Assembly (NCBI GenBank): GCA_903632075.3
Contig: CAHIKZ030002632.1
Location: 124,001 to 188,000, forward strand
Source of the DNA: Acanthosepion pharaonis
Taxonomy: Eukaryota > Mollusca > Cephalopoda > Sepiida > Sepiidae
Length of the DNA: 64,000 bases
Direction: 5' to 3'
The notes below the pieces were generated by a model, which was not told the DNA's origin, did not search any database, and was given only the letters and a program-made list of their open reading frames with translations. This document shows, in pieces, positions 11,655 through 22,455 of this stretch. Numbering within the stretch: position 1 is the stretch's first letter; the number at the start of each line of letters is the position of its first letter. Both the position numbers and the translations under genes were made by a program.

Positions 11655-13931
11655 TCATTGGCAGGAATGTAAATTTTAATTATTTGTAAACTTTCTGGAT
11701 GCTCAAACACAAATTAAAAAATATCATCTGCACCTTGATGATGACAATGTAGAATTTGTAAAACTTCAGAAATTGGGATTTACTACGATACTAACATTGA
11801 AATATTATTTTCTCAGATCACTTCAGACAAATTTCAAAATAGATTCTAATGCGGTGTGAACATATGAAGAGAAATTAAAATGAAGGAATATTTGTCATCT
11901 TGTATATAAAAATATATTCAACGTTCATTCTGCAATGACTTATTTTGAATTACATTTTTTTAGTTCATTAGTTCCATTGTCTTATTTGAATAACATAATT
12001 TCGAAAATAATTAATTTACTTCATTATATTTACACAAATTAGTTTCTTTTAATATTTCTACCGATTGTTTTTTTAAACTTCTACAAATATATCTCACCGA
12101 ATTACACGGCACTCTAAATCATGTATTTTTTCTGTGTACATCCCAATTTTTGAACCGGGTCGATGTACGTATGTAGTTAATTTTTGTCATTTTGATTCGA
12201 TGTTTCATTGCTACTCTTCTTGATATTTCTTTTAAGGATTTTCAAATTCGGAAAACATAATTTTCTATACATCACTAAAAAGATGCGCTGAAGTGAATTC
12301 TTAACATAAATTTGTTTACGAAATAATCACTCGCGAACATTTTCGAATAAAATTCGAGCGTTTGAATTAGTTTTTCGTAGAATATTTTCGTCTGCTTTAT
12401 TTAGGCCTCTCGTAATATCACTGCTCCCAATATCTTTAGTAATTGGTGAACAAATATGTGGTCAGTGATTGTTAAGTCGAAATTGAAATCATTAAACGTA
12501 TATATATATATATGAGATAAATTTTTGATGATTTTGTTTAATGCTAATTTATTTATCATTAAATTACTTAGGGAAGTAAAAGTTGATTTTATATTTGATG
12601 AGATCTCCACTTGACTGTAAATATTTTCATGTTGGTTTAGAATTTATAAAACAAAATATATTTGTTCAGCTTTTTTCGAGTTATTCGTAAACATACCGTT
12701 ATGACCAAAATATGCATGATATTTGACAAATTTTCTTCCAAAGAATCTCTCATTAAGTATTACAACCATTTGGTTGATTCAATGATTCATTGAGAAATTA
12801 AAATAGCGTTGCTGACGGAATTTCAATCTAAGAATTAACATGAGTTAATAATGTCTAGAAAAAGCAAAGGGATGACTAGTAAACATACACTGTGCGCAAA
12901 GAAACTCATTTAAATATTCTTTAACGTTTTCCGTTCAACTTTGTGAAGAAGATGTGATCTACATGAAGTTTTTCATATTGTGAAATTTTAAAATATATCT
13001 GTCATGACATGTAACAACGATTCCATTTTAATCTCAGCATCATGAATGAGGAAGCAAGTCATTCTTCTTAATAACCAAACTTTTTTTTATTTCTTCATTG
13101 ACTTACTTTCTTTTGTAATATTACTTTAGCAATATCTAGCAAATTTTTCTTGCGTAAGTGAAATGAAATTCTTTCTTCAGAGATTAACTCATTGTCGCTT
13201 AAAGTAGCTTAAAGCCACATAAAATTCAGATAAGTCTGTTTTGAGGAAATACAAAGAAAAATATGTGGGTATAACTTACTATTCATAGTAGAAGTAACAG
13301 AGCTTGTCATGCCAGAAAAGCTTTGCAAGTAAAACGGGATACATAATCGTCCCCCCAAACGAAAGTTTATTCGTTATTTCAAACTGAACTATTTATTAAT
13401 GGCAATAGGACGATTTCAGTAATTGCGATAAAAATGAATTTGATTCCAGATTATATATGTACTAATATGAAATTAATAATAACCTCTAATACAGGATAGA
13501 AAAAAATCGAAACAATAAAATAAATACGACTAATGTATTAATCAAATAGATTGTGACGTTCCATGCGATCCTGGAAAAACGTCAATATGGGTTGCTTGAT
13601 CTGGCAGTAACCTGTTGACCGGCGAAAAATCTCCTGTGAATAAATGAGTGAGTTCAAATCTTGCCGCTTGATTATAAATGATGCTTCATGTCTGATACAG
13701 GCTACATAAAATCGATCTTTGATGAGCCTTATTAAAAATCAACTGAAATTAAGGTGAACTGCATACGAGTCAAAAATTAATAAGTGTACATATTTATGCA
13801 TATAAGATTATCTTCTAAATGTCTGTGATAAAATCTTTGTATATGTAAAATAGTTGTTTATTTCTAACACGACATTTCGACCATTATTTGCAAAGTAAAA
13901 GTAATGTCTCGACATGGAGACGTGATTGCTG
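11655..13931. other. Anonymous AT-rich DNA
   Basis: About 2.3 kb with no supportable gene. A 16-bp TA run occurs near 12,498. Possible B-box-like sequence at about 13,651-13,667 (gagttcaaatcttgccg) has no matching A box. Confidence 0.5.
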
Positions 13932-14062
13932 AATAGTATTACTATTAGTATAGTATTATAGTATTAATTAATAGTATTACTATTAGTTTAGTATTATTGT
14001 ATTAATTAATAGTATTACTATTAGAATAGTATTACTATTCAAGTCTTTACTTGAATAGTAAT
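13932..14062. repeat. 38-bp tandem repeat ending in a hairpin
   Basis: Units begin at 13,932, 13,970 and 14,008 (each starting aatagtattactattag). The third unit is cut short and runs into a perfect 14-bp hairpin, 14,031-14,044 against 14,049-14,062, with the 4-nt loop cttt. Confidence 0.9.
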
Positions 14063-14938
14063 TTCTATCTTCAATGGAGAATAGTAATTGGTGAACTTGT
14101 AACAAAATAAATTAATGTCTGGTTGATTCCTCGTGAAGAAATGATGAGCAATTTATAATCGTAGACCATTAACAGAATATATACCAGAATTAATATTTTA
14201 TTATCATCTTCTGTATTAGCCTGCCATTAAACAAAAATAGAAAAATAGGAAACTCAGTATTATCAATCAACAAATTTTGAAGACTTTTAAAGCAATGAAA
14301 AAACAATTTTGGATTTGTAGTTTATTAAATTGAGAAGGAACAGGAATTTCACAATTTTTGTCTTTTATTTAAAAAAGCACACATGTGATCTCCCTGTTGC
14401 TTCCCTATTGAAACATCGCTGTTCGTGTCGAAGTGAAATTTTAATGCTAAACGTCGAATACGTTCATTGCTACTGCGAATCTAAAAAGGAAAGAAGAAAT
14501 GGAAATTTAAATAATGCTTATAACTTCTGGACAGATTTATACTGTTGAATATTTTTAATAGCTTCAATCGAATGCTAATGAACTCTTTAAAAAATCAAAC
14601 AGTTTATTAATGACGATCAGTGCAGGTGTAAGATGAGAGATATTAAGTTCATCATCCATCAAAGATGTCCAATGTAAACAAAAACACCCCCCTAAGAATC
14701 GAGTGCGCCTTGACACAATAGTAAGTTATTTTATAAAATACTTATTAATAATTTACATGCACTCGTTGCCTATTCCTGAACTACGTCATGTCTTTACATA
14801 TCTTTATAAGAGTTACAGACATAATTTGTTATAACAAAGAAATCGTTTTAACAATGTTTTGTTGGTGTTTATAAATAAGTGTTTTGCGTTTTCCTGCGAC
14901 CAGTAGTCGTTCAGAAAAATACTTCATATTTTTCTTTT

Positions 14939-14943
<5 letters not shown>
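14063..14943. other. Anonymous AT-rich DNA
   Basis: A 72-codon frame at 14,330-14,548 has no recognisable domain. Nothing else is supported. Confidence 0.5.

Positions 14944-14997
<54 letters not shown>
14944..14997. repeat. (TA)n microsatellite
   Basis: An uninterrupted TA run of about 54 bp. Confidence 0.97.
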
Positions 14998-15000
<3 letters not shown>

Positions 15001-15507
15001 CTGCGACGAGTCCGGTGTCCATCATACACTCTAAAATACACATAAATAGAACGATCATAAACAGTGTTTGGAGAAAAGCGCAAACGAGTTACTAAGTGCC
15101 ACGTACATTTAGTTATAGTAGGGTGTTTAGCTTAGTACAATACACTTTAATTAAGTTTTAGGAAGAATTATAAGTTTTATTATTTAACATATAAAATATT
15201 CCCACAATTTTAAAAGCAATTTAATTATTAAAATACCAAATAATTATTTAATAATTGTGCGGTATTTTTGCATATACTTTCTTTAAATTATTATATATAT
15301 TTCATTCTGATAAAATATAATACACAGTAGTAACACTGTAAATATAAACACAGTAGGGAAATTTTCAAATGGGCCGATGAAACGACACCTTCAATAATAA
15401 TATTTACTCTGAGGATTTCAACTGGTGTTTCAAAAAAATTCTAGTAATTTTTATTGCAGTTTTGTTTCTTATAACTGGGAAAGAAACCTGTTTGAGAAAT
15501 TCAGAGA

Positions 15508-15508
<1 letters not shown>

Positions 15509-15534
<26 letters not shown>
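15509..15534. repeat. (TA)n at LINE 3' end
   Basis: A TA run directly abutting the 3' end of the minus-strand LINE fragment that follows; another short TA run (16,277-16,293) lies at the other end of the fragment. Confidence 0.95.
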
Positions 15535-15538
<4 letters not shown>

Positions 15539-15539
15539 G

Positions 15540-16262
15540 TTTCACGCAAGGCAGGAATCCACTAGCACGCACGCAAGTGGTAAACAGTGAGTTGGAGCTA
15601 GATCAAATATTAGTGATAGAGAAAAGGATGAAGAGAAGGTTAGAGGATAGATCAGGGCATCTGGAGACGTCGATTGACATTACATTTGAATAGTTGGAGA
15701 TTGGAGATTATAGCTATCAGAGAATCAGGAAGAGGGGGGAGTCCCTACAGGCGATAGTTGCGAGATAGGAAGCTATTGGAGTAAAAGAGACGGCTACATT
15801 TAACAGTTTCGACACTGAAAGGGTGTGAGCGAGATGCCAGGCTAGTAGAACGCTTAAATTCATAAAATTTGGGAAGCAGTGAAAGCAGCTCCTCGGAACA
15901 GTTACCATGAAAATGTTTGTGAAAAAGACAGAGGGAGGCGGCGGCACGTCTGTGAGAGAGCGACTTCAGACGAGATGCCAGATCAGGGCCAATTACGTTG
16001 CATATCCGTCTCTGAATCTTATCAAGAACACCGAGACAAACATAAGGGGCACCAGACCATATATGGCAGCAATACTCCATGCAAGGACAAATGGTTGATT
16101 TGTAGATTTGAGAAAAATTTCCTGGCGCGGCACAGGGAGCCAACTTTCCTTGTGGTGGACGAAGTTTTTGACTCAATGTATTTGTTCCATCTCAGGTTAA
16201 TGTGAGGCTGAGCAGTCGCAAAGAGGAGCTTTCGAGAATTTGAGTGTCAGACATTCTAATGG
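15540..16262 (-). pseudogene. Jockey-like LINE, RT C-terminal fragment
   Basis: The minus-strand frame at 16,176-15,745 contains IYKSTICPCMEYCCHIWSG, VLDKIQRRICNVIGPDLASR and SLSHRRAAASLCLFHKHF in order. This is the region after the RT palm in Jockey/CR1-type LINEs. The same peptide order occurs in the plus-strand copy at 22,456-23,640 (CMEYCCHIWSGAPAVRLKVL). A frameshift near 15,760 moves the rest (SRCPDL) into another frame, and a 3' tail shared with 23,690-23,730 ends at the TA run. The RT catalytic core and endonuclease are absent, so this is a dead 5'-truncated copy. Confidence 0.85.
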
Positions 16263-16594
16263 GGGACAGGGATGGTAATATATATATATATATTATTTGT
16301 AAGTTTCAGGTCGTTGCGTAAGATTTTGTAGAATGCACAGGTTTAAGTCTCGTTTGAATCTATTTCCTGCATGTAAGGAATAGTTTCCATATTTGTCAAA
16401 AATATAATATATAAAGAGATGTTAACTATATAAGCAGGGTTTAATGAAGCCCCTCTGTTTTTTTACTGTTCGGAAAAATTGCTTTTTTATTAAGAACTTC
16501 TTAATCATGTTTTTTACATCTTTTGAGAATAAATAGCACCGAACTATAAATAAAATATATACAATATATACATAAATTAACATAAGGAGAAACA

Positions 16595-16627
16595 GTGAAT
16601 ATAAATATAAATATAAATATAAATAAA
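16595..16627. repeat. Hexanucleotide (ATATAA)n microsatellite
   Basis: About five tandem copies of a 6-bp unit (atataa). Confidence 0.85.
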
Positions 16628-16629
16628 AA

Positions 16630-18245
16630 TAGTTGAATATAACATATACAAGTGAATGTGTTTCATGAGAAAATTATTATTTAAAAAATAAATGAAACTT
16701 TAAAATATGAAAAAAAGGATTCACATCTTGTGCTTGCTAAGAATAATTAGAAATACAGATATACATAAATTTGAAGCCAGCTGTTGACATATGAGCAAGT
16801 ATTGAAAAGTTCTCTATTTATTGAAAAAACTTAACAAGTTACCCTTCTAAACAACATAATGTTTGCTAAGATTTTGAAAAGAACATAGCGCCAAGTAGTT
16901 TTCAGCACTCATTCCTGTATGATTAATATAAAAAACGTATCTAGAATGTTACACATTGAAATATACATCCAAGCTCTATATTCCGCAAGGGAGAATATTG
17001 ACACGTGATGAGCTTGTGTATGCAGTTTTCTTGTCAGGTTCTCGATCGACCTTCGACACAAAGAAAATCCACTTATAAAAGTAAATCCCCCAAAAGCATA
17101 TGCAGCCAAATTTTTCTAATCTTATTTTTTCGGAATATTTCTTTGAGTTATTCTGTTATTGATTTTTTTCTATTGTTAGGATTATCGTTTCGTTAAATAT
17201 CAACCCATACAGCCAGCTTTCAAGCTGTTGCCACTAGCTCGAAATTCTAAGACCAAACACTCGACAATCTCCCTCATAGGATCACAAACATTTCTGTTTG
17301 TAACTTTAATCGATTCTACATAAAGTTTGGCAAATATATTTTTATACAAGCAGACATGAAAATTACACGATTAAACAAGCTAAAAGTTCATATATATTTA
17401 ATAATTTAAATTAATTTTTCGATTTAAAATAAATTTCTATTTTAATTAGTATTCTAGAAAAAGATTGAGATTTAGAATTGCCATTTATTAATTGCAATGT
17501 ACTTTTGCGTGAGCATGTGTATATACCTATATTATACAGATGTTCCGACAAATGTCTAATTAACACTATTACTGTGTATATAATAAATAGGAAGATAAAC
17601 AAATCCCATTTAGCCTATGTAAACCTGATGTGTTACATTTTAATTTAATTAAATTATTATCCCAACTATATCTTGAGAAAATAAAGAAATTGCTGTTAAT
17701 TTGAAACTAGAAAGCGATATATGTGTAGCATAGAGAGATAAAAAAAATTGCATTCGATGAATAAATCAATAAAATCGATTAAAATCATTAGATGTTAGGT
17801 GGAGAAAGTTTGTGATTTGACATTGTTTTCTTTTCAGTACATTTATACAAAGCGATTCATCGAAGGATAAGAAAAGCTACTGAAAGTTAAGTGACATAAA
17901 CTAATGTCTAAGGAATGCAATTTATATTTAAACAGTGAAACATTTTGAAATTTAATATTAATTAAGAAGATATTTTTTGTAATATGTGGCCATCATAATT
18001 TCTATTATTAACGTATTGTCATCATCTAGGTTGCTACTATCACAGCATTTTGTTCGTTATGACCTCCAGTTGTATGTCGATCCAGAGACCGAACAGAGTA
18101 TTTCGAAATGAACCATTTATTTCATTTATGAGGATAAATTGTTCTTGTTCCACTGCCCATATCATTTAACATCCTCATTTTTCTTGCTTTTAATATTTCC
18201 ACCAAAGAACATAATGTAGCAGAAATGGGCGTTTCTAGAACAATA
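16630..18245. other. Anonymous AT-rich DNA
   Basis: About 1.6 kb with no supportable gene; frames of 60-66 codons show no domains. Confidence 0.5.
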
Positions 18246-18247
18246 TA

Positions 18248-18257
18248 TACATATAGA

Positions 18258-18303
<46 letters not shown>
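18248..18303. repeat. (TA)n microsatellite, imperfect
   Basis: A TA run interrupted by ATAC units. Confidence 0.95.
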
Positions 18304-18306
<3 letters not shown>

Positions 18307-18610
18307 TGAATGAAACCTGCCCTCGTGGAATGTAATTTATTAGGATTGTTGTAGCTTCTTCCCTTAATGTCTGTCTTCTCCCTCACCCCTTACCCATCTA
18401 TATCTAGAGTCAATACGCGTTAAGTTTAAACGACGTCTAGCCGACACGCAGTGGGGTTAAGAATAAGGAATTGAAATGGTACATCTAACCCACTCATATC
18501 TTCTCTCCAAACTTCTTTCTCACTTCGTTAATTTTACATATGCTTGATGCGGTCCGTCAAAAACGTGTGAATTTCTTTTCATTTTTCATTTCAACCTTTG
18601 GAAGTAAAGT

Positions 18611-18656
18611 CTGATGATCCAGAACCCTGTTAAAGGGGTTGTGGTGAAATAACATT
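18611..18656 (+). ncRNA. Hammerhead-like motif with intact CTGATGA and GAAA boxes
   Basis: CTGATGA (18,611-18,617) and GAAA (18,646-18,649) are both exact. They flank an extended stem II: CCAGAACCC (18,619-18,627) pairs with GGGTTGTGG (18,636-18,644), with one mismatch. One unpaired T lies on each side of stem II. Stem III would be only AT/AT with an AAC loop, leaving AUU as the cleavage triplet. The downstream words CATGGAA and a T/A-rich tail resemble those after the motif at 20,073. A (TA)n run starts 34 nt further on. Activity cannot be judged without folding. Confidence 0.5.
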
Positions 18657-18689
18657 ACATGGAACCTAAAAGTGGTCTGTTTTTATTCA

Positions 18690-18713
18690 AATATATATAT
18701 ATATATATATATA
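18690..18713. repeat. (TA)n between two convergent hammerhead-like motifs
   Basis: A 24-bp TA run. Plus-strand and minus-strand hammerhead-like motifs (18,611-18,656 and 18,888-18,856) both point toward it. Confidence 0.95.
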
Positions 18714-18855
18714 AAAGAAATATGTTGTAGTGGTTCCAACGAGAGAAAAGTATGTATATTAAAAAGAAGAGAAGAGAGGCGCCGCAAACGTTTTTGGTTG
18801 TAATGTGGATTTATTTAGAAAAAATATTATGCTTTGTTTTACATAATTTTACTAC

Positions 18856-18888
18856 GACACGTGTTTCTGGTCTCGCGACCGTCTTCAG
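18856..18888 (-). ncRNA. Hammerhead ribozyme candidate (minimal stem III)
   Basis: Minus strand, in order: CTGAAGA (18,888-18,882), which fits the CUGANGA core exactly; C unpaired; stem II GGTC (18,880-18,877), GCGA tetraloop, GACC (18,872-18,869); A unpaired; GAAA (18,867-18,864); a loopless stem III CAC/GTG; and a GUC cleavage triplet ending at 18,856. Stem I is weak, only about four pairs with one mismatch. All conserved core nucleotides are present. The tiny stem III is the hallmark of PLE hammerheads, which are thought to act best as tandem dimers. Only the C/A pair flanking stem II looks damaged. After the cleavage site, about 140 nt of unique sequence lead to the (TA)n run at 18,713. 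Confidence 0.65.
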
Positions 18889-18966
18889 GTAAAAGTGGAG
18901 ATTTCTACATATTATTAAAAATAATATTATTAAAAATAATTAATTTTTCTTCATGTACAATGTGAA

Positions 18967-19060
18967 ATATTCTCGATATGAGACATTCTCTGTTTGTGTG
19001 TTGGTAATCCATAGTCGGATTACCAACACACAAACAGAGAATGTCTCATATCGAGAATAT
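18967..19060. repeat. Perfect 44-bp inverted repeat (hairpin)
   Basis: Arm 18,967-19,010 is the exact reverse complement of 19,017-19,060; the loop is the 6 nt atagtc. No mismatch exists in 44 positions, so the structure is either very young or maintained. It sits between the hammerhead candidate at 18,856 and a long TA/TG tract. The open frames crossing it on both strands are by-products of the symmetry. Confidence 0.97.
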
Positions 19061-19070
19061 ACACAAAACA

Positions 19071-19073
<3 letters not shown>

Positions 19074-19146
<73 letters not shown>

Positions 19147-19162
19147 GTGTGTATGTATTTGC

Positions 19163-19212
<50 letters not shown>

Positions 19213-19273
19213 ATGTATGTATATATGTATATGTATATGTATGTGTGTATATGTATGTGCGTGTATGTATGGG

Positions 19274-19311
<38 letters not shown>

Positions 19312-19475
19312 TATGTATGTGTATGTGTATATGTATGTGTATGTGTATGTATATGTATGTATGAATATATGCATGGGGGCATGTTTATGCGTGTATATGT
19401 ATGTGAAAGTGTGTGTATATGAATATAGATGAATATGTGTATGTGTGGATATGTGAATATATTTTTATTTTTATA

Positions 19476-19550
<75 letters not shown>

Positions 19551-19560
19551 ACACGTATGT
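19074..19560. repeat. Complex TA/TG microsatellite tract
   Basis: About 490 bp of alternating TA runs (19,074-19,115; 19,164-19,204; 19,277-19,314; 19,477-19,536), TG runs and higher-order TATG/TATATG mixtures. It yields six overlapping open frames of 66-159 codons of Ile-Tyr or Val-Cys repeats, none of which is a gene. Confidence 0.97.
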
Positions 19561-19744
19561 CTGTGTGTGTGTGTGTGTGAGTACATGGCTAAGTGTATGT
19601 ACCTACTTGTATATGTCTTTGTGTGTATTAGTATGTGTTTTTGAACATAGAAATATTTGGTCCTTGCTAAATTAGACAATCGTTATATTCATCTTTATAT
19701 ATTTATATTTGATTTCTAACCTGTAGTCGATATTAATTTGTCAA

Positions 19745-20144
19745 ATTTTCTCAATTACAAAGCGGCCCTTTAAGTAAACACAATTTTATTTTCCTTCGTC
19801 CCATCTCTCTCCCCCACCTCTCTTTCTTTTTTTTTCCCCTACCTCCTAACTTCTAATTGTCTATGGTGTGTATATGTCACCACGAAATGTATCTTTATGC
19901 ATTAGACATCCGTCGACTTTCTTTCTCTCCTCTTTTTAAATTCCCCCTCCCCACATTTCCTAAAATTCTCTCTGTTAAGGTTTCATCTCCGTCCTCCTCA
20001 TACTTACACTTTCTCTAAATTCTGTTTTGATTTCCGGAGTTGTTTTTTCTGTTTCATTTTGAATTTGTAGGTCTGATGATTTAGATCGTATTTACGATTC
20101 CAATGGAATAAATTATGACCATGGAATATTAGTGTTTAAGCCTT

Positions 20145-20150
<6 letters not shown>
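19745..20150 (+). repeat. Hammerhead-bearing dispersed repeat, copy 2
   Basis: Inverted copy of 9,560-9,073. Order here: agcggccctttaagt, a pyrimidine-rich stretch, atttccggagttgtttt, the CTGATGA box, gaccatggaatattag and agccttttttt, then a (TA)n run. The two copies lie 10.2 kb apart and differ by many substitutions and indels, so they are old independent insertions rather than a recent inversion. Confidence 0.75.
20073..20117 (+). ncRNA. Hammerhead-like motif, degenerate
   Basis: An exact CTGATGA box (20,073-20,079) is followed by a hairpin (atcgta/tacgat) but the GAAA box reads GGAATAA, as in copy 1 at 9,110. The base of stem II is intact in copy 1 and broken here, while the first core box is intact here and broken there. 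A progenitor with both would look like a full hammerhead. A (TA)n run starts about 33 nt after the motif. Confidence 0.4.

Positions 20151-20206
<56 letters not shown>
20151..20206. repeat. (TA)n microsatellite
   Basis: A 56-bp TA run immediately after the dispersed repeat. Confidence 0.97.
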
Positions 20207-20208
<2 letters not shown>

Positions 20209-20689
20209 CATTGAATAATATAGATATTTTGTGTCTACTTATCTGTTACAGTGTTCTAGAATTTTTAAATTCAGCAGTATTTGTTATGAATTCTTTTTTT
20301 TAAAAAAACAAGAGTTTCGACATAAGTGAACTGACCGGGAATTGGTAGAAAATGTAAAATGGCATTAATATTTAATGAAGCGCGTTCGCGCCTGTTTTAA
20401 AAAAATCTCTATGACAACAGAATGCACATTTTATCACAGTTACAATAACATATTTGTCATTGTAATTTGCCCCTGCAGGTAGACATAGAAAAGGTAAAAA
20501 GTATACTTATGTTAAAAAATACACCTTTCCATTTCTTGATTAATTTCATCTAACATCAAGAAACTAATTAGAGAACAGGAAACGATCACTATAAAAAATA
20601 AATAGACACAATATGTCTATACTATTCAATGAAACACGTTTGATTGAAGCTATACTGCTTAAATATACATGTTATAAATACACACACAC

Positions 20690-20692
<3 letters not shown>

Positions 20693-20742
<50 letters not shown>
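20693..20742. repeat. (TA)n at PLE 5' boundary
   Basis: A 50-bp TA run, preceded by a short CA run, immediately upstream of the PLE RT fragment. Confidence 0.97.
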
Positions 20743-20747
<5 letters not shown>

Positions 20748-21650
20748 GGCATAATCACTGCTACTATACAAACCAACAAAGAAAATACATTAGGACACAG
20801 ATACCTAAATTCACTAAAGAACCTAGCAAGAAATAAGGAAGGCCACAACGAATGGAGTATTGTGATCATGAACAAGAATACATACATAGAAAAAAATAAC
20901 TTACTCCTCCACGCTGACGCTACAAGCGTAAAAAATAAACGAACTGAAGATAACTGGTGAAATACAATAGTTAAACATGGAAATTGGGAAACTAATTAAA
21001 AATGAAAAAAAGTCTTGGTGTAGACTCATAGATTATCACGCTAGAACACGCAAATTTTACGGTTTCCCTAAAACCTGAAAACAGGTATCTCAATGCGCCC
21101 CTTCATCTCACGAATAGACAGCCTCCGCCTGTAAATAGGAGGAAGCCATAACAAAAATTCTAACCCTTCTCTTTGGAAAAACCAGTCCATCTGATATAAA
21201 GAACTCAGGCAACCGAGTTGAAAAACTACAGCGAAATGAACGTAACTGAAAAATGCGTGGCAAGTCTGGATATAAAATCTCTCTAAAACAAGGTCCCGGT
21301 TGAAATATGCCTAAATCTCCGAAAAAAAGCTTCTAACACAATCAAAGATACAGCTCTCTCTATCAACATATAAAATAATAAAAAAAGCCATTTCAACACT
21401 AATCAATCGTATTTAACATTTAATAAAGATTTAAACAAAAAATGGGATTGCCTCTCATTGGAGTGATCTCATGTATCTACTTAGAATTCCTCGAACCCAA
21501 AAATTTTCAAAACATTTTACTCAAACAATCAACATAATTCCGATATATTGATGATACTCTACTCTCTATATCCTTGTGATACTGATTTGCCTGACCTAGT
21601 AGTTTGACACTATAAAGAATTACTGGTAGTAATTGAAAGAAATGCGACAC
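20743..21650 (+). pseudogene. Penelope-like element RT fragment (broken)
   Basis: Right after the TA run the frame reads LGHRYLNSLKNLARNKE and WSIVIMNKNTYIEKNNLLLH, which fits the N-terminal RT region of PLEs. Further pieces lie in other frames: IASHWSDLMYLLRIPR near 21,450 and, in the neighbouring frame, CIYLEFLEPKNFQN; then FRYIDDTLLS at 21,538-21,567, whose YIDD is the catalytic RT motif. Many frameshifts and stops separate them. The GIY-YIG domain is not seen downstream. The TA run abutting an incomplete 5' end matches the arrangement at 38,454. Confidence 0.65.
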
Positions 21651-22450
21651 TGCTAGTATTAAATTAGGATTAAAAGGGTTCATTTGAAAATCCCGGATTG
21701 AATTGGAAAATGTGAACGGTTGAAAACGTAAGAAAAGCATTAAGGTGAAAAACATGATTTGAAATATGAAGCGAAGGAAAAAAAGAGAATTGCACTTTTT
21801 TCCTTTCTGATAAAACGAAAAAGCAAATATATATCCTGAGGAATGAGGAATAAAAAAATATTGTGTGTCGATTTGAAATAATTTCAAAACGCAAAAATTT
21901 CATTGTTTTGGTATTTGATGGTCATTGTCGACCGTGGAGCGAAATTGGATAAGGCCGAAATAATTCACAAAGCATAGTTTTGTAAACATGCGACTGAACA
22001 GGGAAAATTAAATCGACAAAGTTTTGCAGTTGACTGTTTTGTTATATGAAATCATTGTCAATCGGGAATGAAATATTGGTAAAGCCAAAATGTAGTCAAT
22101 GGGAAGTTAGATCAATCATTTTGGAGACGAAAAACAAAATGAAATTCCTTTACGATAAAGGACATAGCGATAATCTTTAAACGCACAGAAGTTTTTAACG
22201 AAGAAATTAGTTGTGGAAAAGGAATAATTAAAACAACGCTTAATGTTTTGAAATAGCTGACTGCTTTGTTTGAAGGTCGGTATCATTTCTCCAGGGTTGG
22301 AGAAAATAATTAATTGATGAATATGTAATGAGCATTGAGGGGTGGTAAGTGTTAAATGAGATGCATAGAAACTGAATGCGTAGTTGAAACGAGCAGTTGC
22401 CGTTGGGAAGAGCTGAGACGAATCAACAGCGGATGAGGTTGCTGTTTACG
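21640..22450. other. Diverged tandem-like repeats, no gene
   Basis: Similar blocks recur with spacing near 130 bp: gtcattgtcgaccg (21,921) with aaggccgaaat downstream, and atcattgtcaatcggg (22,050) with aaagccaaaat downstream. A third, weaker block lies near 22,260. Minus-strand frames of 77-126 codons here have no recognisable domain. Confidence 0.5.
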
Positions 22451-22455
22451 TCCAC

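Noticed and set aside
18940..19432. Open frames of up to 159 codons on both strands
   Set aside because: Ile-Tyr and Val-Cys dipeptide repeats from TA/TG tracts plus the 44-bp palindrome.
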